A stretch of 47,080 nt of DNA, taken from contig DXEB01000048.1 of NCBI GenBank assembly GCA_019115165.1, positions 1-47,080 of the forward strand. The letters run 5' to 3'. The translations under genes and the position numbers were made by a program. Source of the DNA: Candidatus Anaerotignum merdipullorum (GTDB taxonomy: Bacteria > Bacillota > Clostridia > Lachnospirales > Anaerotignaceae). Of the stretch, positions 18,302 through 27,856 are shown piece after piece. The notes beneath the pieces are model-generated. The model was given only the letters and a program-made list of their open reading frames with translations, was not told the DNA's origin and did no database searches. Numbering within the stretch: the stretch's first letter is position 1; every line of letters starts with the position of its first letter.

Positions 18302-18565
18302 TTACTTTCTCAGACCCAATTCTGCAATAATTGCACGGTATCTTTCAATATCCAGTGCTTTCAGGTAATTGAGCAGACCACGTCTCTGACCAACCATTTT
18401 CAGCAGACCACGTCTGGAATGGTGATCTTTCTTGTGGCTTTTCAGATGATCTGTCAGCAGTGTAATTCTTGCTGTCAGCAGTGCAATCTGCACTTCCGGA
18501 GACCCGGTATCATTCGGTGTTCTGCCGTATTTTGCGATAATTTCCTGTTTGTTGATTGTTGCCAT
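18302..18565 (-). CDS. rpsO: 30S ribosomal protein S15
   Basis: Primary 16S rRNA-binding protein of the 30S platform; 87 residues, normal for S15. Family features are [17 protein letters not shown], the central [16 protein letters not shown] and the C-terminal [23 protein letters not shown]. The ATG at 18565 is preceded by CAGGAGGACAAAACA. It has its own promoter and a structured leader, and is followed by pnp. Confidence 0.97.
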   Translation of the reverse strand: MATINKQEIIAKYGRTPNDTGSPEVQIALLTARITLLTDHLKSHKKDHHSRRGLLKMVGQRRGLLNYLKALDIERYRAIIAELGLRK

Positions 18566-18605
18566 TGTTTTGTCCTCCTGAAATAAATATTCTTGCAAAC
18601 CCCAG

Positions 18606-18643
18606 AGACTAAGTAACGGTCGGAGCATCCGATTACTGAGTCT
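18606..18643 (-). promoter_or_regulatory. rpsO leader hairpin, candidate S15 autoregulatory element
   Basis: In the 5' untranslated region AGACTCAGTAA pairs with TTACTTAGTCT (one mismatch) and encloses a second stem CGG/CCG. S15 represses its own translation in several bacteria by binding leader structures that mimic 16S rRNA; whether this hairpin is that element is inference. Confidence 0.45.
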
Positions 18644-18661
18644 TGGTTTTACAGCGTAATT

Positions 18662-18690
18662 ATTTTATCATACTCCCTGTGCCTTTGCAA
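18662..18690 (-). promoter_or_regulatory. Promoter of rpsO-pnp
   Basis: On the minus strand TTGCAA (18685-18690) and TAAAAT (18662-18667) are spaced by 17 bp. The leader would be about 90 nt. Confidence 0.65.
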
Positions 18691-18741
18691 GGCAAAACCG
18701 TGGATTTTCTCGTGTTTTTCCGTTTTTTTGTCTCTTGCATG

Positions 18742-19623
18742 CTACAATACTGCCTTTTGTTTGGGCGCAAACCGAAATTGCGACAATAATACAGCCACAA
18801 ATACAATCGCAAACCCTACTGCCATCCGCGGAGTAACTGCTTCGTGATACAGCAGTACGGAAAATACGACGCCGAACACCGATTCCAAACTCAGCAAAAT
18901 CGTTCCCACCGCCGCATCTGTATGTTTCAATCCATATGCCTGCAAGAATAAACATAATGCTGTGGAAAACAGTGCCAAATACAGCACATTGCCCATCGCA
19001 CCCATAGAAATTGCTGCAGGCACTCCGTTTGTAACAAAAGTTCCAATCCAACCAACTACCGCAGAAAAGGTAATCTGCATGGTTGTCAGCAATATAGGGT
19101 CTCTTCCTTTTGCAAACCAAGCCACCGCTGTCAGGTCGCAGGCAAAAATGACGCCGCCAATCAGTGTCACAACATCACCAGAGGTCATCGTCATATCTCC
19201 ATTGAGCGAAATCAGTCCAATGCCTACCAAACAGATGACCGCCGCAAATACATGGTTCTTCTGCGGACGTTCTTTGGAAACAAACCAGTAAAAAAACGGT
19301 ACAATCACACAATAGACCGCTGTTAAAAATGCACTTTTTCCCGGTGTGGTTCCCAATGTCAATGCCACCGTCTGCACCGCTGTACCAAGCCCCATCGTTG
19401 CGCCGGTGATCAGCCCGCCCAGTAAATATCCTCGATTCAGCCTGCCCCATTTTCGATATGTGATCACCCATAGCAGCACTGCGGCTATGGTAAATCTTGC
19501 TGCTGTAATAAACCAGGAAGACAACTCTTCCGTGGCAAACTTTTGAAATACGAACGCACTTCCCCAAATGATCGACGTCAGCAGCAACAGCCCATGCGCC
19601 CACATCCTTTTCTCCTGTTCCAT
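18742..19623 (-). CDS. EamA/DMT superfamily transporter
   Basis: A 293-residue integral membrane protein with ten predicted helices arranged as two EamA repeats. The first repeat starts LLLTSIIWGSAFVFQKFA and the second includes LFSTALCLFLQAYGLKHTDAAVG and LLSLESVFGVVFSVLLYHE, both typical of the family. The substrate cannot be read from the sequence. It lies 18 bp downstream of ribF at the end of the nusA-infB operon. Because some EamA proteins (ImpX) carry riboflavin, a flavin link is possible but unproven; amino acid or metabolite efflux is the general alternative. Confidence 0.88.
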   Translation of the reverse strand: MEQEKRMWAHGLLLLTSIIWGSAFVFQKFATEELSSWFITAARFTIAAVLLWVITYRKWGRLNRGYLLGGLITGATMGLGTAVQTVALTLGTTPGKSAFLTAVYCVIVPFFYWFVSKERPQKNHVFAAVICLVGIGLISLNGDMTMTSGDVVTLIGGVIFACDLTAVAWFAKGRDPILLTTMQITFSAVVGWIGTFVTNGVPAAISMGAMGNVLYLALFSTALCLFLQAYGLKHTDAAVGTILLSLESVFGVVFSVLLYHEAVTPRMAVGFAIVFVAVLLSQFRFAPKQKAVL

Positions 19624-19641
19624 ATGGCTTCCTCTAATTTC

Positions 19642-20601
19642 TTACTTCTTTTCTTTTTCCGATTTCCAGTGTGCATATTCCGCCGAAGCAAAGTACGCCT
19701 TTGTCTGTTCCGCGTTGATCGCAATTTGTTTCTGCAGTTCTTCTACACCGGAGAATTTTTTTTCACTGCGCAGAAACTGGTAAAAAAAGATTTGCAGCGT
19801 TTCTCCATAAATGGTCTGATCAAAATCAAATAAATACGTTTCTATAATTTTCTGTGTTCCGTTTACTGTCGGATTCTTTCCCACATTCGTCACACCATAG
19901 TAATACTTCCCACGGTATCGTGTTTTTGTAGCGTATACACCGTTTGGCGGAAACAGCTTCAACGGGTGCGCTTCAATATTGACCGTTGGGAAACCAATGG
20001 TTCTGCCCAGCTTTTTCCCTTCCTTTACGGTACCCAATATAAAATACGGCTCCGTCAGCATGCGATTGGCATTCTCCAAATCCTTTTCTTTCAAACATTC
20101 CCGAATTCTGCTGCTGCTGACCCGCTCCCCCTCATACTGTACAGAAGGCACAGCGATCACTTTCACGCCGTATTGTTCTCCCAATCGGCGCAGCATTTCA
20201 TAATTTCCCGCTCTTTGACTGCCAAAGTGATAATTTTCTCCCACAATCAATACACGGCATTTCATACGCTCAAATAACAGCTTGATTGCAAAATCATGTG
20301 CAGACATTGCCGCAAATTCTGTATCAAAGGGATATTCAATGTACGTATCTACGCCCATTTGCTCCATCGTAAACAGCTTTTCCGAAGGCGCCATAATCAG
20401 CGCAAAATCCTCTTTTTTCTGAAAGACCAACATCGGATGCGGAGAAAAAGAAAATACGACACTTTCCAGATTTTCTTCCGCCGCAAATTCTTTGGTCAGA
20501 TGAATCAATGCCCGATGTCCCTGATGCAGTCCGTCAAAGTTTCCCAGCGTAATCGCTGTCGGTCTGCTTCGGTCTATTCGCCTGTCTGTAATATGTTCCA
20601 T
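19642..20601 (-). CDS. ribF: Bifunctional riboflavin kinase/FAD synthetase
   Basis: Makes FMN from riboflavin and then FAD. The N-terminal nucleotidyltransferase domain (1-185) contains GNFDGLHQGHRALI with the HxGH-type motif and SSSRIRECL. The C-terminal flavokinase domain (about 185-310) contains GRTIGFPTVNI and PPNGVYAT. The length of 319 residues is usual. The start follows AGGAGTAGCGACAAAT. It is 15 bp after truB, the standard neighbour in Firmicutes. Confidence 0.95.
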   Translation of the reverse strand: MEHITDRRIDRSRPTAITLGNFDGLHQGHRALIHLTKEFAAEENLESVVFSFSPHPMLVFQKKEDFALIMAPSEKLFTMEQMGVDTYIEYPFDTEFAAMSAHDFAIKLLFERMKCRVLIVGENYHFGSQRAGNYEMLRRLGEQYGVKVIAVPSVQYEGERVSSSRIRECLKEKDLENANRMLTEPYFILGTVKEGKKLGRTIGFPTVNIEAHPLKLFPPNGVYATKTRYRGKYYYGVTNVGKNPTVNGTQKIIETYLFDFDQTIYGETLQIFFYQFLRSEKKFSGVEELQKQIAINAEQTKAYFASAEYAHWKSEKEKK

Positions 20602-20616
20602 ATTTGTCGCTACTCC

Positions 20617-21516
20617 TTAAATCAACATTTTATACGGTTTGATATAAACGGTTTCTTCTTTCTGCACTGTGTATAGCCCAACCAGATTTTTCCTGCTGTC
20701 AAACACTGCCGCCACTGTGCCTGCCGACAATGGCTGCTCGCAATGATAATATCCTTGATAAATTTTCGCACCATGATACAGCAGTTTTGTTGATGCCGCA
20801 GATACTGTAATACGCGGATATCCGGTCAAAGCTGCTTCCATCGACAACATTGCTTCTTCTGCTTTTCCCTCTTCCGCTAATGTTTTCAATTCCTCCAATG
20901 TAATGGCATCCTCCAGCCGAAACGTACCTGTTCGGGTACGAATCAGACTCTCCATATGTGCGCCGCAGCCCAGCTTTACTCCGATATCGCTGCACAGCGT
21001 CCGGATATATGTCCCTTTCGAACATGCTATCTCCATCTCAAAGCGATCCGGCGGCAAAAAGCGGCAGATCTGAATTCCATAAATGGTAACTGTTCTTGCT
21101 TTCCTGGCAATTTCTTTTCCTTCTCTTGCCAGTTCATATAACTTCTTCCCATGGACCTTAATTGCCGAATACATGGGCGGTACCTGCGCAATCTCTCCCA
21201 CAAACTGCTGCGTTGCTTCTCTGATGGCATCTTCGTCCCAGTGCACCTCTTTTTGTTCTACCACTTCTCCGGATGCATCCTCTGTCGTTGTCGTAATTCC
21301 CAAACGCACCATTGCCCGATAGACTTTTGTGCCATCCATGATGATCTCTGATAGCTTGGTTGCCTTTCCCACACAAATCGGCAATACACCTTCCGCATCT
21401 GGATCCAGCGTACCTGTATGCCCTACTTTTTTGGTATGCAGTATCTTACGTACCACCGCTACCACATCATGAGAGGTAAATCCTTTTTCCTTCCGAATAT
21501 TCCATATTCCATCCAA
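20617..21516 (-). CDS. truB: tRNA pseudouridine-55 synthase
   Basis: Converts U55 to pseudouridine in the T-loop of tRNAs. The 299-residue protein has the TruB signature GHTGTLDPDAEGVLPICVG with catalytic Asp38, followed by KLYELAREG and CSKGTYIRTLCSDIG. A C-terminal PUA-like segment is present. The start ATG follows AAGGAGGAATTCTTTTGG. It lies between nrnA and ribF in the translation operon. Confidence 0.96.
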   Translation of the reverse strand: MDGIWNIRKEKGFTSHDVVAVVRKILHTKKVGHTGTLDPDAEGVLPICVGKATKLSEIIMDGTKVYRAMVRLGITTTTEDASGEVVEQKEVHWDEDAIREATQQFVGEIAQVPPMYSAIKVHGKKLYELAREGKEIARKARTVTIYGIQICRFLPPDRFEMEIACSKGTYIRTLCSDIGVKLGCGAHMESLIRTRTGTFRLEDAITLEELKTLAEEGKAEEAMLSMEAALTGYPRITVSAASTKLLYHGAKIYQGYYHCEQPLSAGTVAAVFDSRKNLVGLYTVQKEETVYIKPYKMLI

Positions 21517-21528
21517 AAGAATTCCTCC

Positions 21529-22479
21529 TTACAGTATATGCTTTACTTCCGCCAGCACCAACGCTTTGGCTTCCGCCATGGATGCCGCAATACTACATCC
21601 TGCCGCCTTGACATGTCCACCGCCGCCGAATTTCTGCGCCAGTGCACATACATCTCTGCCGTCTGCGCCGCGGAAACTCGCCTTGACTTCTGTTTCCGTT
21701 TTTTCATACAGAAAGCAAGCCACTTCTGTCCCCTGCACGCCCTTTAAATAGTTGATAATGGTATCCAATTCTTTATTGGTACCATGACAAGCTGCAATTT
21801 CCGCAGCAGTAATCGTCGCACAAATTACTTTTCCATCAAAATACAATTCCGCATTTTCCAGCGCTTGTCCCATGATCTTCAATTCCGAAAAACTACGGCT
21901 GTCAAAAAACTGTTGGTAAATTTCCGTAAACAAAATACCTGTTTCCATCAACGCTCCTGCAATCCGCATGGTTTTCGGCGATGTAGAGGAATGGCGGAAT
22001 CCTCCTGTGTCATAAATCAAGCCGGCGTATAATGCCGCTGCGATTTTGGTATCCATCGGATATGTCCCCTGCAAAAACTCATACACAATCTCACAGGTAG
22101 AAGAGGCTTCCGCATCCACATAATTCCATTGAGCAAAATAGGTATTGCTGCGATGATGATCCAAATTGATCTGGCAGTCTGCTTGATCAAACCATTCTTT
22201 CGCCGCACCTAATCTTTCAGCATCTCCGCAGTCCAGAGCCAAGAACAAATCTGCTTTTTGCTCCGCCTGACGCACCAGATGCTGATTAGGAATGACCTCG
22301 TATTTCTTTGCATAAGGCTCCAACAGTACCGTTACTGTTTTCCCCGCTGCCTCCAACGCCGCACCTAACGCCAAACACGCACCAATGGCATCTCCATCCG
22401 GATTGGTATGTCCCGCAATCTGGATAGACTTCGCCTGTTCCACGCAGCGCAGGATTTCTTCCTTGGTATTATTCCGCAT
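21529..22479 (-). CDS. nrnA: DHH-family bifunctional oligoribonuclease/PAP phosphatase (NrnA)
   Basis: Degrades short RNA oligonucleotides (nanoRNA) and dephosphorylates 3'-phosphoadenosine 5'-phosphate. The metal motifs are complete: GHTNPDGDAIG (23-33), LALDCGD (81-87) and NLDHH (106-110, the DHH motif). The DHHA1 domain ends with GGGHVKAAGCS. The length of 316 residues is typical. Its start overlaps the end of rbfA by 11 bp, indicating translational coupling; truB follows after 12 bp. The rbfA-nrnA-truB-ribF order is common in Firmicutes. Confidence 0.94.
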   Translation of the reverse strand: MRNNTKEEILRCVEQAKSIQIAGHTNPDGDAIGACLALGAALEAAGKTVTVLLEPYAKKYEVIPNQHLVRQAEQKADLFLALDCGDAERLGAAKEWFDQADCQINLDHHRSNTYFAQWNYVDAEASSTCEIVYEFLQGTYPMDTKIAAALYAGLIYDTGGFRHSSTSPKTMRIAGALMETGILFTEIYQQFFDSRSFSELKIMGQALENAELYFDGKVICATITAAEIAACHGTNKELDTIINYLKGVQGTEVACFLYEKTETEVKASFRGADGRDVCALAQKFGGGGHVKAAGCSIAASMAEAKALVLAEVKHIL

Positions 22480-22852
22480 CGTCCCGCACTTCTCTTTCTT
22501 TGCGTTCTTTCGAAATTTGTTCCATCAGCTGATTCATTCGCACCGCATATTCTGCAGATTCGTCTAATTTAAAGCTCAATTCCGGTGTCAACCGCAGATT
22601 GACCCGCTCCGCCACCAGATGACGAATAAAGCCGCCTGCGTTTTTCAATCCTTTCATGACACTTTCTTTCTGCGCCGCATCCCCCAATACCGAAACGTAT
22701 ATTTTGCAGTATTTCAAATCCTGTGTCGTTTCTACCCGCACCACACTGGTCATGGCGCCTATGCGCGGATCTTTCAGCTCTCCTCGAATAATTTGAGATA
22801 CTTCCTTAAAAATTTCATCATTTACTCGAGACATTCTTGTTTGATTTTTCAT
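22469..22852 (-). CDS. rbfA: Ribosome-binding factor A
   Basis: Late 30S maturation factor, 127 residues with the KH-like fold. Recognisable segments are RVNDEIFKEVSQIIRGELKD, TQDLKYCKIYVSVLG and RLTPELSFKLDES. The C-terminus is highly charged. It starts after CAGGTGAG, lies 15 bp downstream of infB and overlaps nrnA. Confidence 0.95.
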   Translation of the reverse strand: MKNQTRMSRVNDEIFKEVSQIIRGELKDPRIGAMTSVVRVETTQDLKYCKIYVSVLGDAAQKESVMKGLKNAGGFIRHLVAERVNLRLTPELSFKLDESAEYAVRMNQLMEQISKERKEREVRDDAE

Positions 22853-22867
22853 ACATTCTCACCTGCT

Positions 22868-25213
22868 TTATCTTGGTACTTCTACCATTGTATAGGCTTC
22901 GATCCAGTCCCCTTCTTTCACATCATTGAATTTCCGGAATACCAGACCACATTCATATCCTGCCGTTACTTCTTTCACATCATCTTTGAATCGTTTCAGA
23001 CTTTCCAGGTCACCTTCATATACTACAATACCATCCCGAATGATGCGTACCTGACAATTTCTGACAAACTTCCCGTCTTTGACATAACTGCCTGCAATCG
23101 TACCTACGCCGGAGGCTTTGAACAGCTGTCGCACTTCCGCATGTCCCAATACCTGTTCTTCAAAAATCGGATCCAGCATCCCTTTCATAGCAGCGGTGAT
23201 ATCTTCAATGGCATTATAAATTACACGATACAGACGAACATCTACTTTCTCTGCATCTGCAAACGTCTTCGCCGCCGGTTCCGGACGGACATTGAATCCA
23301 ATGATGATGGCATTGGAAGCGGATGCGAGCATCACGTCGCTTTCTGTAATCGCGCCTACTCCACCATGGATGATCCGCACGCGTACTTCTTCGTTGGACA
23401 GCCGCTCCAAACTCTGACGTACCGCTTCCACAGAACCCTGCACATCTGCTTTCACGACAATGTTCAATTCTTTCATATTCCCACTCTGAATCTGTGAGAA
23501 CAAATCATCCAGCGATACTTTCTGCGGCGTTTCCTTAATCAAATTTTCTCTGTTCTTGGCAATGATGCTCTCTGCCACCTGTCTTGCCTGTTTCTCATTT
23601 TCCGCCACATAAAAGCTATCGCCCGCAGAAGGCACTTCTGACAAGCCCAGAATCTCTACCGGTGTAGAGGGACCCGCTTTTTTCACTCTTCTCCCCTTAT
23701 CATCGGTCATTGCACGGATTCTTCCATATGCAGAACCAGCCACAACCGGATCTCCCACCTGCAGCGTACCATTCTGCACCAAAACCGTTGCAACCGGACC
23801 TCTGCCTTTATCCAACTGTGCTTCGACAATGGCGCCTCTCGCCTTTTTATTGGGATTTGCTTTCAATTCTTTCATTTCTGCCACCAGAATAATCATTTCC
23901 AGCAAGGAATCAATTCCCTCTTTGGTCACTGCGGATACCGGCACACAAATCGTCATTCCGCCCCATTCTTCCGGCACCAATTCATATTCTGCCAGTTCTT
24001 GTTTTACTCTATCCGGATTTGCTGAAGGTTTATCCATTTTATTGATGGCAACAATAATCTCCACTCCAGCCGCTTTTGCATGGTTAATGGCTTCCACTGT
24101 CTGCGGCATCACACCATCGTCTGCTGCCACCACCAAAATAGCAATATCTGTAATCTGCGCGCCACGCATACGCATTGCTGTAAATGCTTCATGTCCGGGC
24201 GTGTCCAGAAATGTAATGGGTTTCCCGTCTATCTGCACGGTATACGCTCCAATATGCTGTGTGATTCCGCCGGCTTCTCCCTTGGTGACATTACTGTGAC
24301 GAATTGCATCCAGCAGAGAAGTTTTGCCATGATCGACATGTCCCATAACAACGACAACAGGCGGTCTTTCCTGCAGTTGGCTTTCATCCTCTTCTTCTTC
24401 GGCGAACACTGTTTCCATAATGTCTTTTTCTTCTTCCACTTCCAAAATGACATTATATTCTTCTGCAATTTCCGATGCCGTATCAAAATCCAGCGTTGCG
24501 TTGATATTCAGCATTTTTCCTTTTTTCATCAGCGCCATAACCAAATCGGAACCTTTTTTCCCCAATACTTCTGCCAGTTCTTTGACACTGATTGTTTCAG
24601 GGACTGCCCGGATAACCGGATCTTCCGCTGCCGCTTTCTCAGCTGCTTTGATTGCTTCCATCTCCGCCTGTGCAGCCGCTTCTTCCAGTTCCCGTCTTCT
24701 GCGTTCCAGCGGATTCTCTCTAGGTTTCTGGTCTTTTTTGCCTTTTCCTTTTTTCTCTTTTTTGCCCTGGTTTTGTTGATTGTTCTGCTGATTCTGATTG
24801 GTAGGATTGCTCTTACCATTCTGGTAATTTTGATGACCTTGTCCGTTTCCCGGTTTATTCTGTCTATTTTTGTTTTGATCCGGTTTGCTGTCTTGCTGCT
24901 TTTTATTGTTTTTTATCTCTTGCTGTTTCGGCGCGTTTTTCTGCTGTTCCCGCTTTTCTTGGCGCGGTTGTGCTTTCGGTTGTGTTTTTGCCTTTGCTTC
25001 TTCTGCCGCTTTCCGTTCTTCTTTCTCTTTCGGTTGTTCTGCCGCTTTTTGTTCCGCAGGTTGATACAGCTTTCTGATCTGATCTGCATCGCTGTCCGTA
25101 ATCATACTCATATGACTGGTGGCTTCCATACCGATACTTTTCATTTTTTCCATCAATTCTTTATTGGCTACGCCTAACTGTTTCGCCAATTCATAAATTC
25201 GCATTTTTGACAT
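22868..25213 (-). CDS. infB: Translation initiation factor IF-2
   Basis: GTPase that brings initiator tRNA to the 30S subunit. The protein has 781 residues: an N-terminal IF2_N module (1-50), a low-complexity linker rich in K, Q, N and E (about 50-170), a second IF2_N module (about 207-260), then the G domain with GHVDHGKT (291-298), DTPGHEAF and [10 protein letters not shown], and C-terminal domains ending [19 protein letters not shown]. The ATG at 25213 has GAGGTG 6 bp upstream; later in-frame ATGs are possible internal starts. It is part of the rimP-nusA-ylxR-ylxQ-infB-rbfA operon. Confidence 0.97.
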   Translation of the reverse strand: MSKMRIYELAKQLGVANKELMEKMKSIGMEATSHMSMITDSDADQIRKLYQPAEQKAAEQPKEKEERKAAEEAKAKTQPKAQPRQEKREQQKNAPKQQEIKNNKKQQDSKPDQNKNRQNKPGNGQGHQNYQNGKSNPTNQNQQNNQQNQGKKEKKGKGKKDQKPRENPLERRRRELEEAAAQAEMEAIKAAEKAAAEDPVIRAVPETISVKELAEVLGKKGSDLVMALMKKGKMLNINATLDFDTASEIAEEYNVILEVEEEKDIMETVFAEEEEDESQLQERPPVVVVMGHVDHGKTSLLDAIRHSNVTKGEAGGITQHIGAYTVQIDGKPITFLDTPGHEAFTAMRMRGAQITDIAILVVAADDGVMPQTVEAINHAKAAGVEIIVAINKMDKPSANPDRVKQELAEYELVPEEWGGMTICVPVSAVTKEGIDSLLEMIILVAEMKELKANPNKKARGAIVEAQLDKGRGPVATVLVQNGTLQVGDPVVAGSAYGRIRAMTDDKGRRVKKAGPSTPVEILGLSEVPSAGDSFYVAENEKQARQVAESIIAKNRENLIKETPQKVSLDDLFSQIQSGNMKELNIVVKADVQGSVEAVRQSLERLSNEEVRVRIIHGGVGAITESDVMLASASNAIIIGFNVRPEPAAKTFADAEKVDVRLYRVIYNAIEDITAAMKGMLDPIFEEQVLGHAEVRQLFKASGVGTIAGSYVKDGKFVRNCQVRIIRDGIVVYEGDLESLKRFKDDVKEVTAGYECGLVFRKFNDVKEGDWIEAYTMVEVPR

Positions 25214-25251
25214 TCGCCGCACCTCATCTTTCTTCCCTGATCCTCTATTGC

Positions 25252-25572
25252 TTATTCTATCCGTTCACGGTGTTCTTCTTCCACCAATGCGTTCAGTTTT
25301 TTTGCGAAACCTGCTTCCGTCACAACCAGCACCGCCCGCACTTCTTCGCCGACGGCTCTGCCTAGCTCCGCTTTTGTTCCCGTTTCTATTATCGGCACTT
25401 GATAAAACGCTGCGGAATTCCGAAATTTCTTCTTTGTATTTGCGGATGCATCTGCTGCTACCACGATTAGGCATGCTTTTTTGCTCCGTACTGCATCTTC
25501 CGCCGATGCTTCTCCTCCAGCGAGTTTTCCTGCCCGCTTGCAAAGCCCCAGCAAAGAATAAAATTTACGCAT
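25252..25572 (-). CDS. L7Ae/L30e-family ribosome-associated protein (YlxQ-like)
   Basis: Small RNA-binding protein of 106 residues with the L7Ae pattern: [37 protein letters not shown] and a C-terminal [11 protein letters not shown]. In this position it corresponds to B. subtilis ylxQ; its molecular role is not established. The ATG at 25572 follows GGGGAAGAAC and overlaps the stop of ylxR by 8 bp. The open frame continues upstream inside ylxR but without a credible start. Confidence 0.9.
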   Translation of the reverse strand: MRKFYSLLGLCKRAGKLAGGEASAEDAVRSKKACLIVVAADASANTKKKFRNSAAFYQVPIIETGTKAELGRAVGEEVRAVLVVTEAGFAKKLNALVEEEHRERIE

Positions 25573-25840
25573 GTTCTTCCCCTTCCAATTGTGCCAACAG
25601 CGCTTCATACACGTCTTTGGGAACCGCTGCCTTAAAGGATCGTTCCAATCCTTTGGATTTCTGCGCTTTCGCCAAACATTCTGTATTGGGGCAAATATAT
25701 GCCCCTCGTCCGGGCTTTTTCCCTGTACGATCCAACGAAAACTCTCCGGCATCATTTCTGACAATCCGGATGAGTTCTCTTTTATCTTTCATTTCCTGAC
25801 ATCCGGTACATTTTCTCAGCGGTACTTTTCTTTGTTTCAT
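25565..25840 (-). CDS. YlxR family protein (DUF448)
   Basis: A 91-residue basic protein with the conserved YlxR features: RKCTGCQEMKDKRELIRIVR at the N-terminus and GRGAYICPNTECLAKA in the middle, with four cysteines that could bind metal or nucleic acid. ATG 25840 follows GGAGGCGGCAGTAGA. It sits between nusA and the L7Ae-like gene exactly as in other Firmicutes. Homologues (also called RnpM) have been linked to RNA binding. Confidence 0.93.
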   Translation of the reverse strand: MKQRKVPLRKCTGCQEMKDKRELIRIVRNDAGEFSLDRTGKKPGRGAYICPNTECLAKAQKSKGLERSFKAAVPKDVYEALLAQLEGEEHA

Positions 25841-25862
25841 TCTACTGCCGCCTCCTATCGGA

Positions 25863-27056
25863 TTATGCTTCTTCCTGCAGCTCTTGTGAATCGGTCGCTT
25901 CCACAGATTCTGCTGCTTTCGTGTCTGCCTCAGATTCCAATGGGTTCCATTCATCATCCATCTGATGAGTACTTTCTTCCGCTTCATCCATTTCCGGCTC
26001 TTCTGCTAAAAAGTTCGTTTCTTTTGCCTGCGTTTCACTCTTGATGTCAATTCTCCATCCCGTCAATTTTGCCGATAATCTGGCATTTTGCCCTTCTTTC
26101 CCAATGGCAAGGGAGAGCTGGTGATCTGGTACAACCACTTTTGCACTTTGTTCCGCCGCATTGATGGCAACTGCCACTACCTTAGACGGACTCAATGCAG
26201 CTGCAATGAATTCTTTCGGGTCTTCGCTCCAGTTGATGACATCAATTTTTTCGCCGCCTAACTCATTGACAATCACATTCACACGGCATCCATTCTGCCC
26301 CACACATGCCCCCAGCGCATCCACATTTTCATTCTTGGAATACACCGCAATTTTCGTTCTGCTTCCAGCTTCTCTGGCAATACTCTTGATTTCCACCGTG
26401 CCGTCATGCACCTCCGGCACTTCCTGCTCAAACAGGCGTTTGACCAATTCCGGATGTGTTCTGGATACATAAATCTGCGGTCCCTTGGGTGTCTGCTTTA
26501 CTTCTAAAACATATACTTTCAGTCGTTCCATGAAATTATACTGTTCACCGGGAATCTGTTCATTTGCTGCCAGTACCGCATCAATTTTACCCATCTGCAC
26601 AATAATGTTTCTTCTTTCTCTGCGTTGTACGATTGCTGTTACAACTTCCCGTTCCTTCGTGATGTACTGATTATAAAGGATTTCCCGTTCTGCTTCTCTG
26701 AATTTCTGTACCACAACCTGCTTTGCTGTTTGCGCCGCCACTCGGCCAAAATCTCTCGGCGTTACCTCCAAATCCACAACATCTCCGATTTGATATTCTG
26801 GATTCAGCACCCTTGCCGCCGCTAGGCTGATCTCGTTTTGTTCATCCAGCACTTCTTCCACTACTTCACGCTGTGCATAGCAAGCTACATTTCCGCTTTC
26901 CCGATCAATCATTACTTTGATATTCTGATTGGATCCAAAATTCTTTTTGCATGCAGATACCAAAGATGCTTCAATCGCCTCGAAAATAATTTCTTTGTCA
27001 ATTCCTTTTTCTTTCTCAATCAAATGCAATGCTTCTATAAATTCCGCCCTATCCAT
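25863..27056 (-). CDS. nusA: Transcription termination/antitermination factor NusA
   Basis: RNA polymerase-binding elongation factor of 397 residues. The N-terminal NusA domain (1-125) is followed by an S1 domain (about 135-200) and two KH domains; VGQNGCRVNVIVNELGGEKI and AIGKEGQNARLSAKLTGWRI mark KH1 and KH2. The last 50 residues are strongly acidic (EAEESTHQMDDEW and following), replacing the AR repeats of proteobacteria. Start ATG follows AAGGGAGGAATCGAAAAA. It lies 22 bp after rimP. Confidence 0.97.
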   Translation of the reverse strand: MDRAEFIEALHLIEKEKGIDKEIIFEAIEASLVSACKKNFGSNQNIKVMIDRESGNVACYAQREVVEEVLDEQNEISLAAARVLNPEYQIGDVVDLEVTPRDFGRVAAQTAKQVVVQKFREAEREILYNQYITKEREVVTAIVQRRERRNIIVQMGKIDAVLAANEQIPGEQYNFMERLKVYVLEVKQTPKGPQIYVSRTHPELVKRLFEQEVPEVHDGTVEIKSIAREAGSRTKIAVYSKNENVDALGACVGQNGCRVNVIVNELGGEKIDVINWSEDPKEFIAAALSPSKVVAVAINAAEQSAKVVVPDHQLSLAIGKEGQNARLSAKLTGWRIDIKSETQAKETNFLAEEPEMDEAEESTHQMDDEWNPLESEADTKAAESVEATDSQELQEEA

Positions 27057-27078
27057 TTTTTCGATTCCTCCCTTAATT

Positions 27079-27543
27079 TCAGAAAATCACAGCCAGCCGA
27101 ACGTCCGCCACCTCTTTTTGCGCAAATGCGCGTATTGTGCCGTCCTCTTCCTCTATCGAAATACATCCGTCCTGCAATCCCAGCAGTTTTCCTTGATATT
27201 GCTTTTTCCCATCCAACGCTTTGTATAGCTTGATATCGATAATGTCTCCACTGAATTTTTCAAAATCCGCTTCTTTCTTCAGCGGTCGGTCAATCCCCGG
27301 TGAGCTGACCTCCAAAATATATGCCTGTTCAATGGGGTCTTCTGTATCCAGCTTTGCTTCCAACTCTCGGCTAACCGCCTCACAGTCGTCAATGGAAACA
27401 CCGCCTTCTTTATCGATATACACGCGCAGATACCAATTTGCACCTTCTTTTACAAATTCCAAGTCAACCAATTCCAGCTTTTTTTCTGCCACAATCGGCT
27501 CTAAAAGCGGCATGACTTTTTCTTCTGTGTTCCGTTTTGCCAT
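27079..27543 (-). CDS. rimP: Ribosome maturation factor RimP
   Basis: 30S assembly factor of 154 residues. The family signature appears as LVDLEFVKEGANWYLRVYID, IDDCEAVSRELEAKLD and YILEVSSPGIDRPLK. The C-terminal domain is an SH3-like barrel. The ATG follows GAGGTGAAAG. It is the first gene of a ten-gene operon (rimP to the EamA transporter), preceded by its own promoter and a leader hairpin. Confidence 0.96.
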   Translation of the reverse strand: MAKRNTEEKVMPLLEPIVAEKKLELVDLEFVKEGANWYLRVYIDKEGGVSIDDCEAVSRELEAKLDTEDPIEQAYILEVSSPGIDRPLKKEADFEKFSGDIIDIKLYKALDGKKQYQGKLLGLQDGCISIEEEDGTIRAFAQKEVADVRLAVIF

Positions 27544-27583
27544 TCTTTCACCTCATAGATTCATTCTTTCCTCATGCAACAAT

Positions 27584-27609
27584 AAAGAGTGGGCTTTCAC
27601 CCACTCTTT
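27584..27609 (-). promoter_or_regulatory. Terminator-like hairpin in the rimP-nusA leader
   Basis: AAAGAGTGGG and CCCACTCTTT form a perfect 10-bp stem with a 6-nt loop, followed on the minus strand by ATTG. It begins about 22 nt after the predicted transcription start, so it lies in the 5' leader and could act as an attenuator or a stabilising 5' structure. Confidence 0.55.
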
Positions 27610-27639
27610 TGTCTGCCGTTTCTGCTTGTTACTGATAGT

Positions 27640-27668
27640 AGTATACCATTTTTCTATGCAGTATGCAA
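27640..27668 (-). promoter_or_regulatory. Promoter of the rimP-nusA-infB operon
   Basis: On the minus strand TTGCAT (27663-27668) and TATACT (27640-27645) are spaced by 17 bp. It lies about 100 bp upstream of rimP. The remaining 27669-27856 stretch shows no gene. Confidence 0.6.
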
Positions 27669-27856
27669 GCTTTTTTCTGTTTTTTCCATGCCGAGCTTTT
27701 TTCTTTCCCGCTACTTATGGAAATGAGCAGCACAGTGTTCCAGATGCATTGTCTCTTCTTCTCTCATTTTACTGGCATAAGCAACACAAAGACAATCCGC
27801 CAATCGCTTCCTTTTTCGTTTTCCATCATACGACGCAACTCATGTTTTCGTTTTTA

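Noticed and set aside
24080..25177. Plus-strand hydrophobic frame of 365 codons
   Set aside because: It is the complement of the lysine/glutamine-rich infB linker, which creates artificial leucine/phenylalanine runs.
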